From the NCBI RefSeq assembly GCF_040436315.1, contig NZ_AP031572.1, positions 1,860,001 through 1,924,000 of the forward strand: DNA of 64,000 nucleotides, read 5' to 3'. Below the pieces are notes generated by a model. It was not told where the DNA came from and searched no databases. It was given only the letters and a program-made list of their open reading frames with translations. Positions 26,934 to 36,044 of this stretch are shown here, in pieces (positions within the stretch are counted from its first letter, which is position 1; every line of letters begins with the position of its first letter). Made by a program: the position numbers and the translations under genes. This DNA comes from Synechocystis sp. LKSZ1. Its GTDB lineage: Bacteria; Cyanobacteriota; Cyanobacteriia; Cyanobacteriales; Microcystaceae.

Positions 26934-27701
26934 ATGACCTACTGCCTCGGTATCGTCAACCGTTTTGGGATTGTGATGGCGGCGGACTCGCGCACCAATG
27001 CGGGGGTCGATTATATTTCCGCCTATAAAAAGCTTTTCGATTTTTCGATTCCCGGTGAGCGCGTTATTCTCCTCTGTACCTCTGGTAATCTCTCCATTAC
27101 CCAGGGTGTGCTCGCTAAATTACGGCGGGATATTCAACAAGAAGAGGAAGTGAATTTACACACCCTGCCCAGTCTGTACGATATTGCCAACTATATTGGT
27201 AACCAAAGCCGGGCCATTCAAGACCAAGACCGAGCCTGGCTAGAGCGGGACAAGATCGATTTTCAGTGCAGTTTTTTGCTGGGGGGCCAGTTACCAGGAG
27301 AAGACCCCCAACTTTACCTGATTTATCCCCAAGGGAACTTCATTCAAGCCACCAAGGAAACGCCATTTTTGCAAATTGGCGAAACGAAGTACGGCAAGCC
27401 GATTCTTGACCGCACCATTACGGGCGATACCCCCCTCGAAGCCGTGGCCAAATGCGCCCTCTTGTCCATTGACTCAACCATGAAGTCGAATATTTCCGTG
27501 GGCCCGCCGATTAATTTAGTGATGTATAAGGCTAATAGCTTTGCCATGCACCATACCCTCCAATTACGCTTGGGGGCCCCCTACTTGGCCAAAATTCGTC
27601 GCTATTGGGAGGCCTCTCTCCGCCAGGCTTTTGAGGCCATTCCCGATATTGAATGGGAGCACGACCTAACGGATTCCCAAGAAGACATTTTCATTGATTA
27701 A
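26934..27701 (+). CDS. Anbu, proteasome-type protease
   Basis: A 255-residue protein of the Anbu (ancestral beta subunit) family, an Ntn hydrolase related to HslV and proteasome beta subunits. After removal of Met, T2 would be the N-terminal nucleophile (MTYCLGIVNRFGIVMAADSR), and D-S-R-T-N-A-G follows as expected. The start was set at 26934 because only this start exposes the threonine. Anbu is often clustered with transglutaminase-like and ATP-grasp genes; here it precedes an aldolase gene by 37 bp instead. Substrates are unknown. Confidence 0.9.
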   Translation: MTYCLGIVNRFGIVMAADSRTNAGVDYISAYKKLFDFSIPGERVILLCTSGNLSITQGVLAKLRRDIQQEEEVNLHTLPSLYDIANYIGNQSRAIQDQDRAWLERDKIDFQCSFLLGGQLPGEDPQLYLIYPQGNFIQATKETPFLQIGETKYGKPILDRTITGDTPLEAVAKCALLSIDSTMKSNISVGPPINLVMYKANSFAMHHTLQLRLGAPYLAKIRRYWEASLRQAFEAIPDIEWEHDLTDSQEDIFID

Positions 27702-27738
27702 GCCCCCAGCTAGAATAAACAAAAATTGCCAAGGCCCC

Positions 27739-28371
27739 ATGATCTATCTCGATTCTGCGCTGGTGGAGCAGGCCCGTCAGCTTACCACTCTCCCTTGGGT
27801 AAAGGGCATCACCACCAATCCCACGCTCCTGGCCCAGAGTCCCCTTTCCCCCACAGAAACCCTGCAACAGTTGGCCCACCTCAGTCCAGGTGAACTTTAT
27901 TATCAACTGCTCAGTGTTGACTACGAGGCCATGTTGAGGGAAGGGAAACAGGCCTATGAATTGATTGGCGAAAAGACTGTCCTCAAAATTCCCGCCACAG
28001 AAAGGGGTTTTCGAGTGGTCACGGCCCTCTCGCCCCAGATTACTTGCTCGGTGACAGCTATCTACCATCCCATCCAGGCCGCCATTGCCGCTGAAGCCGG
28101 GGCCAAATATGCCATTGCCTACGTCAATCGGGCCACCCGGTTATTGGGGGATGGCCTAGCGTTGGTGCGAGAGATGGCCCAGGTGCTACGAGGAAGTTCT
28201 ACGGAAATCCTGGCGGCCAGTTTAAAAAATCCTAGCGAAGCGGCCCAGGCCCTCCAGGCCGGTGCCGATCATTTAACGGTTCCCTTCGAGCTACTCCAGG
28301 CTATGACCAGCCATCCTCTCTCCGAAGAGACTGTACAGGCCTTTAACCAAGGAGGCCGGGGAATCCTCTAA
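27739..28371 (+). CDS. fructose-6-phosphate aldolase / transaldolase-like protein
   Basis: A 210-residue TIM-barrel protein of the FSA/TalC group. Key residues are D5 (YLDSAL), the ITTNPTLL strand near 24-31 and the Schiff-base lysine K83 in VLKIPATERG. Such enzymes cleave or form fructose 6-phosphate from dihydroxyacetone and glyceraldehyde 3-phosphate, or act as small transaldolases. Sequence alone does not decide which. The ATG at 27739 was chosen over an upstream start because it begins MIYLDSA, the family N-terminus. It lies between Anbu and an SRPBCC gene (4-bp gap), probably in one operon. Confidence 0.85.
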   Translation: MIYLDSALVEQARQLTTLPWVKGITTNPTLLAQSPLSPTETLQQLAHLSPGELYYQLLSVDYEAMLREGKQAYELIGEKTVLKIPATERGFRVVTALSPQITCSVTAIYHPIQAAIAAEAGAKYAIAYVNRATRLLGDGLALVREMAQVLRGSSTEILAASLKNPSEAAQALQAGADHLTVPFELLQAMTSHPLSEETVQAFNQGGRGIL

Positions 28372-28375
28372 GCCT

Positions 28376-28825
28376 ATGCGTTTTGAACAACAAATTGAAA
28401 TCCAAGCCAGTGCCACGGCGGTGGAACAATGCTTCACCGATTTAGACCTGATGCACCGTTGGCTTAATCCGGCCCTGCGCTGTGAACCCGTTGGGGAATG
28501 GTCAACAACCGTCGGCAGTCGTAGTCGCTTTATTCTCCAGGTTCCCCTCTTAAAACCCAGTCTGCGCAATACGGTGATTCAACGGGAACCCGGCCTGGTG
28601 GTCTGGGAATTTCGGGGCTTTTTCCAGGGCCAAGACCGTTGGGAATGTCGTCCGACGGCCCAGGGAACCTTATTAATTAATTGCTTTGAATTCACCATTC
28701 CCAATCCACTCGTCAGCTTTGGCTTTCAGTTATTCGCTGCTCGTTGGACAAGTCGGGATATGCAGGCCCAGTTGCGTCGCTTGAAACAGGTGGCCGAGGC
28801 TTACTACCAGCAAGATAGTTTTTGA
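28376..28825 (+). CDS. SRPBCC-family (START-like) protein
   Basis: A 149-residue protein of the polyketide-cyclase/START superfamily, judged from the N-terminal pattern FEQQIEIQASATAVEQCFTD followed by LMHRWLNPALRC and the alternating beta-strand layout ending in a long C-terminal helix. Members bind hydrophobic ligands in a cavity. The ligand is unknown. It begins 4 bp after the aldolase stop codon. Confidence 0.75.
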   Translation: MRFEQQIEIQASATAVEQCFTDLDLMHRWLNPALRCEPVGEWSTTVGSRSRFILQVPLLKPSLRNTVIQREPGLVVWEFRGFFQGQDRWECRPTAQGTLLINCFEFTIPNPLVSFGFQLFAARWTSRDMQAQLRRLKQVAEAYYQQDSF

Positions 28826-28945
28826 GCCAGAAGGCAAAGGTTTTCTTAAGGATTCAAAGTATTTTAACCAATGGCGATAGGTCTAATGTCGAAGTTAGTT
28901 ATTACCCTATATGATCTTTAATATATTCTTGAGTCAAGAAAAACG

Positions 28946-29662
28946 ATGTACGTTTTAATCGGCGGTGCTGGCATGATGGGACTGGGCTTAGCCCAACAGC
29001 TCTTAGACCTAGGACACACCGTTGCCAGCATTGATATTGACCCCTTGGCCTGTCGGTTTGCCCGCGAAAAGATTGGTGTGATGGCCTTTGAAGGCAGTGC
29101 AGTTAGCACAACGGTGCTGATCGAGGCTGGAATTCGACAGGCAAATGCTGTGGTCGCCGCCTTGAGGGACGATGCCCTGAATCTGGCCCTGGTCACCTTG
29201 TCGAGAAGCTATGGGATTTCCCATATTGTAGTTCGTATGTGCGATCGAGAATTTCTGGATGCGTATCGTCTGGCTGGTGCGAGTCATATCATTAGCACCA
29301 TCGATTTAGCCGTTGCCACCATGGCCAATGCGATTGAATATCCTGAAGTTGAATCCATGATGCACTTTGAGCAAGGCCAGGTCGAAGTCCTAAAATTACC
29401 TGTCCCGGATAATTGTTATGTGGCAGGACGTACCGTGGCCCAAATTGCTCAAGATACTAACTTTCCGACGGGTTCTCTGATTATTGGCTATCAGTGTCAC
29501 GCCCATGCCAGTTTAGAGATTCCGAATGGTAATACTATTCTGGAAGCCGGCTCAACTATTCTAGTCGTCACTCGTCCAGAATTTGTCAAACCAATGATCG
29601 ATTACCTCGGTATTCGTGTTAATCATCGTCCAACGATAGCAGTCTCTCATCCAAATCCTTGA
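28946..29662 (+). CDS. TrkA/RCK-type potassium uptake regulatory protein
   Basis: A 238-residue cytoplasmic protein with an N-terminal RCK domain (NAD-binding loop LIGGAGMMGLG, residues 4-14; acidic IDID at 33-36) and a C-terminal RCK_C domain (about 135-220). Such proteins gate Trk/Ktr or channel-type K+ transporters in response to nucleotides. No membrane segment is present, so it should partner with a transporter encoded elsewhere. Its last 44 bp overlap the 3' end of the convergent antiporter gene. Confidence 0.83.
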   Translation: MYVLIGGAGMMGLGLAQQLLDLGHTVASIDIDPLACRFAREKIGVMAFEGSAVSTTVLIEAGIRQANAVVAALRDDALNLALVTLSRSYGISHIVVRMCDREFLDAYRLAGASHIISTIDLAVATMANAIEYPEVESMMHFEQGQVEVLKLPVPDNCYVAGRTVAQIAQDTNFPTGSLIIGYQCHAHASLEIPNGNTILEAGSTILVVTRPEFVKPMIDYLGIRVNHRPTIAVSHPNP

Positions 29663-31235
29663 GGTAGGATTCCACTAAATCCTCTGGAACAATGCGCTTA
29701 CGAAGCGCATGACTGACGGCACCTTTTTCAGCCAGAAAGAGTTGTCGTCGAATGCCGTCTAAATGACTGTGATTACTTTTCCCTTGTCCGGCTCTAGACT
29801 GGTTATAGGCCTCCCGCAAAACCCGTTCCGACACGGCGACTTTTGCTTGATAAGCAGCCCAAAGTTCTTCGTAAACCGCTTTGGATAATACGCCGGACTT
29901 GAGTAAATTGACTAATTCATCTTGCGCCGCTTTTGAGGCAATCAACTGAATCTGCAACTTGCCAATTTCCTGAGTTACAGCTGAAACATGACTAATCTTG
30001 AGTTGCTTAATTAGCCAGGGTAAGGCTAATCCTTGGATGACTAAAGAAAATAAAACCGCTCCAAATACCAGCTCGATAATGAACCCTCTTCCTGTTAGGG
30101 TTAACGGAATGGAAACGGCTAGGGCCATGGAGAGGGAGCCTTTAATATTACCCAAAACCAGAACATGCTGCCAGCGGAGAGGAATCGGACGATCAATCCA
30201 ACGGAGTCCTGTTAATAACAAATATACGGAAAGAACCCGTCCCAATTGATAGGCTAAAATGACCAATAAAATAGAGGGTAAAGCTTGCCATAGTGTCAGG
30301 GGTTTAATTTCAATACCAATGAGTAGAAAAATAAATGTGTTGACGCTAAAGCTAGCATACTGCCAAAAACTGATTAGGGTAATCCGATCGGAAGCGGATG
30401 CACTACGAGGTAGGCCTAAATTGCCAAACACAAGGCCAGCAATAACGACGGCGACGGCCCCAGATACTCCCAAAAATTGCCCGATTTGAAAGGTGCCTAG
30501 GGCCAGGGCCACTGTCAGCAATAGACTACTTAAGGGATCTTGCAAGCGCACAAAGATAGGCAGACAAAGATAGCCTAAAATACCTCCCACTAGCCCACCA
30601 CCAACCGCAACAACCAGTAACTCCTTAATGCCTTGAGCTGCGGTGATGGCACCCGTTGCATAAATCCCCAACAGTAAATTAAAGGAGACGAGGGCCGCTG
30701 CGTCATTAAAAAGTGTTTCACCCTCCACAATGGTCGATAATCGGGAGGGGACGCGAATCTCCTTAAAGACCGCAATCATTGAGACCGTATCGGTATTAGC
30801 TAAAATAACGCCCACGAGTAAGGCCGGAATCCAATCTAGCCCGAGTCCGAATTTTATTAGAACGGCAATAATCGCTGACGATAAGACCGCACCAGGGCCC
30901 GCCAGAATTGCAATGGGTTTAAAGGTGCTACGAAGGCGGCTAATATCCGTATTAATGGCCGCTTCAAAAATGAGAATTGGCAGAAAAAGATTGAGCACCA
31001 AGGAGGGATCTAATCCAATCTGACGCGATAATAGATTGGTAATGGGTAATCCGGCTAACACTAATCCCGTCACGTAGGGAATGCGTAATCGCTGGGTCAC
31101 GAGCGCAACGACAGTGGCGGCCAGCAGCAAAATAATTAAAATTGTAACCAGGTCAGGAATGCTGACAGTGATTTGACTGTTCTCGGTCGCGTTGCTATTC
31201 AGGGGAGTTTGTTGTGCGAAAAGCCAGACTAGCAA
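29619..31235 (-). CDS. Na+/H+ antiporter, CPA1/NhaP type
   Basis: A 538-residue cation:proton antiporter with about twelve membrane segments (residues about 25-415) and a cytoplasmic tail of about 110 residues. The family motifs PILIFEAAINTD, VGVILANTDTVSM and EGETLFNDAAALV are present. I set the start at the TTG at 31235 because AAGGAGG at 31250-31244 lies 8 nt upstream of it. A longer reading from 31259 would translate through that ribosome binding site. The gene ends convergently into the RCK gene, overlapping by 44 bp, and starts 66 bp from the divergent dapL. Confidence 0.85.
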   Translation of the reverse strand: MLVWLFAQQTPLNSNATENSQITVSIPDLVTILIILLLAATVVALVTQRLRIPYVTGLVLAGLPITNLLSRQIGLDPSLVLNLFLPILIFEAAINTDISRLRSTFKPIAILAGPGAVLSSAIIAVLIKFGLGLDWIPALLVGVILANTDTVSMIAVFKEIRVPSRLSTIVEGETLFNDAAALVSFNLLLGIYATGAITAAQGIKELLVVAVGGGLVGGILGYLCLPIFVRLQDPLSSLLLTVALALGTFQIGQFLGVSGAVAVVIAGLVFGNLGLPRSASASDRITLISFWQYASFSVNTFIFLLIGIEIKPLTLWQALPSILLVILAYQLGRVLSVYLLLTGLRWIDRPIPLRWQHVLVLGNIKGSLSMALAVSIPLTLTGRGFIIELVFGAVLFSLVIQGLALPWLIKQLKISHVSAVTQEIGKLQIQLIASKAAQDELVNLLKSGVLSKAVYEELWAAYQAKVAVSERVLREAYNQSRAGQGKSNHSHLDGIRRQLFLAEKGAVSHALRKRIVPEDLVESYLKDLDERLLSLDDD

Positions 31236-31243
31236 TAATTTAC

Positions 31244-31250
31244 CCTCCTT
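31244..31250 (-). promoter_or_regulatory. strong Shine-Dalgarno sequence deciding the antiporter start
   Basis: AAGGAGG on the minus strand, followed by 8 nt and TTG (31235). It lies inside the longer open frame that begins at 31259, which argues for the shorter protein. Confidence 0.75.
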
Positions 31251-31269
31251 AGGCGGCAAGCGCTAACTT

Positions 31270-31275
31270 TATAAT
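31270..31275 (+). promoter_or_regulatory. candidate -10 element of dapL
   Basis: TATAAT at 31270-31275, with transcription expected near 31282, 20 nt before the dapL ATG. No convincing -35 is visible. Confidence 0.45.
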
Positions 31276-31301
31276 GGCTAAGGTCTTTAGAAATCTTAAC
31301 C

Positions 31302-32540
31302 ATGGCCCGTATCAACGACAATTACCTCAAACTCAAAGCTGGCTATCTTTTCCCGGAAATTGCCCGCCGGGTGAATGCCTTTGCTGAAGCCAATCCCAAG
31401 GCGAACATTATTCGTCTAGGCATTGGCGACGTGACAGAACCCCTTCCCGAAGCTTGCCGTCAGGCCATGATTCAAGCCGTCCAGGACATGGGGGAACGGA
31501 GTCGCTTTAAAGGTTATGGCCCAGAGCAGGGTTACGCTTGGTTACGGGAAAAAATTGCCCAGCACGATTTTCAAGCCCGAGGCTGTGCCATTGATGCCTC
31601 GGAAATTTTTATCTCCGATGGCTCCAAGTGCGATACCGGCAATATCCTTGATATTTTTGGCAAGGATAATAAAATTGCAGTCACTGACCCCGTTTATCCC
31701 GTTTATGTGGATACGAACGTCATGGCCGGCAATACAGGTGACGCCAACGACCGGGGTGAATACGATGGCCTAGTGTATTTACCAATCACGGCAGAAAATA
31801 ACTTCACGGCCCAGATTCCCAACGAGAAGGTGGATCTGATTTACCTCTGTTTTCCCAATAATCCTACCGGGGCCACCGCCACCAAGGCCCATCTCCAGGA
31901 TTGGGTGAACTACGCCAAGGCCCATGGTTCCATCATCTTTTTTGATGCCGCCTACGAGGCCTTTATCACCGATCCAGAACTGCCCCACTCCATCTACGAA
32001 ATCGAAGGGGCTCGGGATTGTGCCATTGAGTTTCGCTCCTTTTCCAAAAATGCTGGTTTTACTGGTACCCGCTGTGCTTTAACCGTTGTACCAAAAACCT
32101 TAAAGGCCAAGGCTCAGGATGGTTCAGAGGTTGAACTCTGGAAACTATGGAATCGTCGCCAGTCCACCAAATTTAATGGCGTATCCTACATTGTTCAGCG
32201 GGGGGCAGAAGCGGTCTATTCCCCCGAGGGCCAAGCCCAAGTCCAGGGCCTGATTAAGTTTTACTTAGAGAATGCCACGATTATCCGCGAACAACTCAGT
32301 GCCGCTGGCCTAACGATCTATGGCGGGATTAATGCGCCCTACGTCTGGGTCAAAACCCCCGAGGGCCTGTCGAGTTGGGACTTCTTTGACCAGCTCCTCG
32401 AAAAAGTCAATGTGGTTGGGACACCAGGATCGGGCTTTGGGGCCGCTGGAGAAGGCTATTTCCGCATCTCAGCCTTCAACAGTCGGGAAAACGTCGAGGA
32501 AGCAATGCGACGAATCACGGCGAAATTCAGCTTAACGTAA
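31302..32540 (+). CDS. dapL: LL-diaminopimelate aminotransferase
   Basis: PLP-dependent aminotransferase of 412 residues that converts tetrahydrodipicolinate directly to LL-diaminopimelate, the lysine/peptidoglycan route used by cyanobacteria and plants. The PLP lysine is K249 in [15 protein letters not shown]. Other family motifs are [20 protein letters not shown] at the start, [11 protein letters not shown] and CFPNNPTGA. It is transcribed divergently from the antiporter and precedes the cyanate operon by 91 bp, which has its own promoter. Confidence 0.95.
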   Translation: MARINDNYLKLKAGYLFPEIARRVNAFAEANPKANIIRLGIGDVTEPLPEACRQAMIQAVQDMGERSRFKGYGPEQGYAWLREKIAQHDFQARGCAIDASEIFISDGSKCDTGNILDIFGKDNKIAVTDPVYPVYVDTNVMAGNTGDANDRGEYDGLVYLPITAENNFTAQIPNEKVDLIYLCFPNNPTGATATKAHLQDWVNYAKAHGSIIFFDAAYEAFITDPELPHSIYEIEGARDCAIEFRSFSKNAGFTGTRCALTVVPKTLKAKAQDGSEVELWKLWNRRQSTKFNGVSYIVQRGAEAVYSPEGQAQVQGLIKFYLENATIIREQLSAAGLTIYGGINAPYVWVKTPEGLSSWDFFDQLLEKVNVVGTPGSGFGAAGEGYFRISAFNSRENVEEAMRRITAKFSLT

Positions 32541-32556
32541 AGCTTGGGCTAGTTTG

Positions 32557-32599
32557 GTGACGAAATACACTGCTGGGCCTATCGTCAGAAATCTATGAT
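32557..32599 (+). promoter_or_regulatory. candidate NtcA-activated promoter of the cyanate operon
   Basis: GTG-N8-CAC (32557-32570), a palindromic variant of the NtcA site GTA-N8-TAC, is followed after 23 nt by TATGAT (32594-32599), matching TAN3T. This is the class II NtcA promoter layout. Transcription would start near 32606, 26 nt before the ATG at 32632. It would exclude the in-frame TTG at 32599 as a start. Confidence 0.65.
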
Positions 32600-32631
32600 T
32601 GGATGCTCATATTTTGTTTGAGGGTCTATGC

Positions 32632-34227
32632 ATGGTCAAGGATAGTGCATCTCAGTTGCTCAGTCCGTCCTTAGAGCAGATGTTATCAGGGAACGCTTCT
32701 AGCCCTGGGGTTTGCCAAAGTTGCGGTGACTACCATCTCACAGAGGATCACTGGCAGTACATGGCGGATATGCCCCAGGATCCCATTGATTTAGTAAGTG
32801 ACCTGGTAAAAATGGGTCTCTACAGCACCGAGGCCCTAGATTTAGCGGATCTGATGGTCCACCAAGAGTTACGAGAGGCCCTGTTTGTCGATCAAATGGC
32901 CGGCGATAATCCCGACCTGCGGGGCCTCTACGAAGATCTGATCAACGAGGCTGGGGGACTGGATGCGGCCTTTACAGCTGCCTTTGGCCCCCAAGCGGCA
33001 GAGTTCTTTAACACCACTGTCAAACGCGGCCCCTTTACCCGTCGTAAGTTTCTCAAGCAAGTGGCTGTCGCTGGCGGTATTTTGGCCCTGGGGTTCTCCA
33101 CCCAAAATGCCCTTGGCCAGAGCAAAAATCCCAGTGGGCCGCCGGAAAAGAAAAAGCTACGGATTGGGTTTATTCCCATCACCTGTGCCACTCCCATCCT
33201 CATGTCCGACCCCCTGGGCTTCTATAAAAAGTATGGCCTAGATGTTGATCTGGTTAAAATGCCGAGCTGGGCAGCCGTCAGGGATTCCGCCATTGCAGGG
33301 GAATTGGATGCCTACCACATGCTCTCCCCGATGCCCATTTCTATCACCCTTGGCCTGGGGTCGGCGGCCTTTCCCATCCGTCTAGCTAGCATCGAAAATA
33401 TTAATGGCCAGGCCATTACCGTGGCCATGAAGCACAAAGACAAAGTAAAAGGGCCCAAAGACTTTAAAGGCTTCCGCATTGGGGTTCCTTTCCCCTACTC
33501 CATGCACAATCTCCTACTCCGTTACTATTTGGCCACCGGCGGCATTGACCCCGATAAGGATGTCAAAATCAGCGCCGTCCCCCCACCAGACAGTGTGGCC
33601 AAGCTCTCCGTCGGTGATTTAGATGCCATGCTGATGCCCGACCCCTTTAATCAACGAGCGGTCTTTCAAAAGGTCGGTTTTATCCACATGCTGACTAAAG
33701 ACCTCTGGAATGGCCACCCCTGCTGTGCCTTTGCGGCTAGTAAAAAATGGATTGACCAGTATCCCAACAGCTTCCGTGCCGTCAATAAGGCCATTATCGA
33801 TGGCTGTGGCTACGCCAAAAATGCCGTCAATCGCACCCGGATTGCTAAGGCGATCTCCTCCCGCGAATATCTAAACCAGCCGGAACCGGTGGTGGCCGCT
33901 GTCCTGACCGGCAAATTTGAGAATGGCCTGGGCCAAACCCTGAATGTCCCTGACCGGATTAGCTTTGATCCCTATCCCTGGCATAGCTTTGCCTACTGGA
34001 TTACCTCTCAGATGGTGCGCTGGAGCCTACTGCCGGCCCAACAGGCAAAATACGCCGACATTGCCAAGCAGGTCTTTATGGATGATGTGGCCCGGCAACT
34101 GGCCAAGGAAGTGGGTCAAAATCCTCCCACCAAGGAATTGCGGGTTGAAAAACTGAAGTACGACACCTTCAATCCGGCCAATCCCGCCGCCTACATCGCG
34201 GCCCAACGCAAAAAATATGGTGAGTAG
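32632..34227 (+). CDS. cynA: cyanate ABC transporter substrate-binding protein with N-terminal extension
   Basis: A 531-residue NrtA/CynA-type solute-binding protein. The mature part (from about residue 170) begins KKKLRIGFIPITCATPILMS and binds the substrate for CynB/CynD. A twin-arginine signal, TRRKFLKQVAVAGGILALGF, is at 136-155. It is preceded by about 135 residues with a possible metal site C28-x2-C31-x3-H35-x4-H40 and an acidic helical region. Such a long segment before a Tat signal is unusual, and no start codon near the signal would remove it. The ATG at 32632 fits the predicted promoter and a GAGG about 10 nt upstream. The cyanate assignment rests on cynS in the same operon; nitrate or bicarbonate homologs are related. 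Confidence 0.82.
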   Translation: MVKDSASQLLSPSLEQMLSGNASSPGVCQSCGDYHLTEDHWQYMADMPQDPIDLVSDLVKMGLYSTEALDLADLMVHQELREALFVDQMAGDNPDLRGLYEDLINEAGGLDAAFTAAFGPQAAEFFNTTVKRGPFTRRKFLKQVAVAGGILALGFSTQNALGQSKNPSGPPEKKKLRIGFIPITCATPILMSDPLGFYKKYGLDVDLVKMPSWAAVRDSAIAGELDAYHMLSPMPISITLGLGSAAFPIRLASIENINGQAITVAMKHKDKVKGPKDFKGFRIGVPFPYSMHNLLLRYYLATGGIDPDKDVKISAVPPPDSVAKLSVGDLDAMLMPDPFNQRAVFQKVGFIHMLTKDLWNGHPCCAFAASKKWIDQYPNSFRAVNKAIIDGCGYAKNAVNRTRIAKAISSREYLNQPEPVVAAVLTGKFENGLGQTLNVPDRISFDPYPWHSFAYWITSQMVRWSLLPAQQAKYADIAKQVFMDDVARQLAKEVGQNPPTKELRVEKLKYDTFNPANPAAYIAAQRKKYGE

Positions 34228-34229
34228 TC

Positions 34230-35036
34230 ATGGCGACTAAAAGTATTTGGCGTCGGCACGAAAATCTCTGGGCTGTTCTACTCTCCCTCCTGTTGTTAGC
34301 GTTGTTGTTAATCCTTTGGGAATGGGGCTATCAGGCCAAAATTTTTGCCGAATTGATGCCCTCGGCCACCGACACCCTTAAGGAGGTCTGGTTTTGGTTA
34401 TCCAATCCTTTCTACGATAAAGGGCCTAACGATAAAGGTATTGGGATTCAGCTTTTGGTGAGCCTCCGGCGGGTTGCCATTGGCTTTACCATCGGCAGTG
34501 TGATTGCCATTCCCCTGGGTTTTTTAATTGGCCTGAATCCCATTGTCTCCAAGGCCATCGATCCCTTTATCCAATTACTAAAGCCCGTTTCCCCCCTGGC
34601 CTGGCTCCCCCTGGGCCTGGGATTGCTCAAAAGCTCGGAAATCACGGCTTTGTTCGTCATTGCCATTACCAGTGTCTGGCCAACCCTGATCAATACCAAG
34701 TTTGGGGTCAGTAACGTCGATCCAATGTATTTGGATGTGGCCCGTACCCTTGGGGCCTCTCCCTGGCGCACGATGACCAAAGTTATCTTGCCCGCCGCCG
34801 CCCCTAATATTATTGCGGGCCTCCGCATTAGCATCGGTATTGCTTGGCTGGTGATTGTTGCGGCGGAAATTCTGGTCGGAGGCACCGGCATTGGCTATTT
34901 CATCTGGAATGAATGGAACAACCTCAAAATCACGAGCATTATCACCGCCATTATTGTGGTGGGCTTGGTGGGCCTTCTGCTAGACCGGCTGTTTGGTTTG
35001 TTACAACAATGGGTCTCCTTTGGCAGAACCACCTAA
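34230..35036 (+). CDS. cynB: cyanate ABC transporter permease
   Basis: A 268-residue inner-membrane permease of the NrtB/SsuC type with about six membrane segments. The EAA-type loop that contacts the ATPase is seen at DVARTLGASPWRTMTKVILPAAAPN. It starts 3 bp after the cynA stop and is followed by cynD after 43 bp. With CynA and CynD it should import cyanate when nitrogen is limiting. Confidence 0.85.
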   Translation: MATKSIWRRHENLWAVLLSLLLLALLLILWEWGYQAKIFAELMPSATDTLKEVWFWLSNPFYDKGPNDKGIGIQLLVSLRRVAIGFTIGSVIAIPLGFLIGLNPIVSKAIDPFIQLLKPVSPLAWLPLGLGLLKSSEITALFVIAITSVWPTLINTKFGVSNVDPMYLDVARTLGASPWRTMTKVILPAAAPNIIAGLRISIGIAWLVIVAAEILVGGTGIGYFIWNEWNNLKITSIITAIIVVGLVGLLLDRLFGLLQQWVSFGRTT

Positions 35037-35079
35037 TCTCTTTTGTTATCGCTAACCCCTAGGGAGGCTCTGCCCCTTG

Positions 35080-35973
35080 ATGACGCAATCTCCACTACTT
35101 CATGACGGGAATGGGTTGGCTATCCCCAAGGCCCATCTTTCTCTGCGCAATATTGCCATGGTCTACGAGGGCCAATCGGGATTTCTCGACCAAATCGTTC
35201 GACGCAAACCCAAACGCAGTCGCTATGTGGCCCTCCAAGAGATTAGCCTTGAGATTGAGCGCAATACTTTTGTCTCAATCATTGGCCCTTCTGGCTGTGG
35301 CAAATCAACACTTCTCAATATCATTGCGGGCTTGGCGGAACCCTCCGAGGGGGCCGTCACCCTCAACGGGAAATTAATTACCGCTCCGGGCCCAGACCGG
35401 GGCATTGTTTTCCAGAACTATGCCCTGCTTCCCTGGCTGACGGTCTCGGAAAATCTTCATTTTGCCATCGAAACGGTCTACCCCAAAATGCCCAAATTTG
35501 AACGGGGTGTTTTAGTCTACGAGCATCTCAAGTTGGTGGGCCTGGATGGAGCAGAACGCAAGTATCCCCATGAATTATCGGGCGGCATGAAACAGCGTGT
35601 CGGGATTGCGCGGGCCTTGGCCATCGATCCCGAAATTCTCTTGATGGATGAACCCTTTGGGGCCCTAGATGCCCTGACGCGGGGATTTCTTCAAGATGAA
35701 GTGTCTCGCATTTGGGAAGAAAAGAAAAAAACCGTGGTCATGATCACCCACAGTATCGAGGAGGCCCTGCTCCTCTCCGACCGCATTGTGATGATGACGC
35801 GGGGGCCCGCCGCTCAAATTGCGGAGGTGTTAACGGTGCCCTTTCCCCGGCCCCGCCATCGCGATACCCTAGACCAGCAGGCGGGTTACCACGACCTCAA
35901 GGCCCGCATGGAACAACATCTTTCCCAGGAGACCCGCGCCGTGGAAGAGGCCCGCATTCGCCTATCCAGCTAG
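35080..35973 (+). CDS. cynD: cyanate ABC transporter ATP-binding protein
   Basis: A 297-residue ABC ATPase of the NrtD/SsuB type. Walker A is GPSGCGKST, the Q-loop region is GIVFQNYALLPWL, the signature is LSGGMKQRV, and Walker B is ILLMDEPFGALDA. A C-terminal extension of about 45 residues follows the core. AGGGAGG at 35061-35067 is the ribosome binding site; the ATG at 35080 is used, although a TTG directly before it (35077) is possible. Confidence 0.87.
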   Translation: MTQSPLLHDGNGLAIPKAHLSLRNIAMVYEGQSGFLDQIVRRKPKRSRYVALQEISLEIERNTFVSIIGPSGCGKSTLLNIIAGLAEPSEGAVTLNGKLITAPGPDRGIVFQNYALLPWLTVSENLHFAIETVYPKMPKFERGVLVYEHLKLVGLDGAERKYPHELSGGMKQRVGIARALAIDPEILLMDEPFGALDALTRGFLQDEVSRIWEEKKKTVVMITHSIEEALLLSDRIVMMTRGPAAQIAEVLTVPFPRPRHRDTLDQQAGYHDLKARMEQHLSQETRAVEEARIRLSS

Positions 35974-36044
35974 GCCTGTCTCTTCGTGCAACGGTCACGA
36001 AAGCCCATTTATCCCATCTTTGTAATTAAGTATCAAGGAATTCT

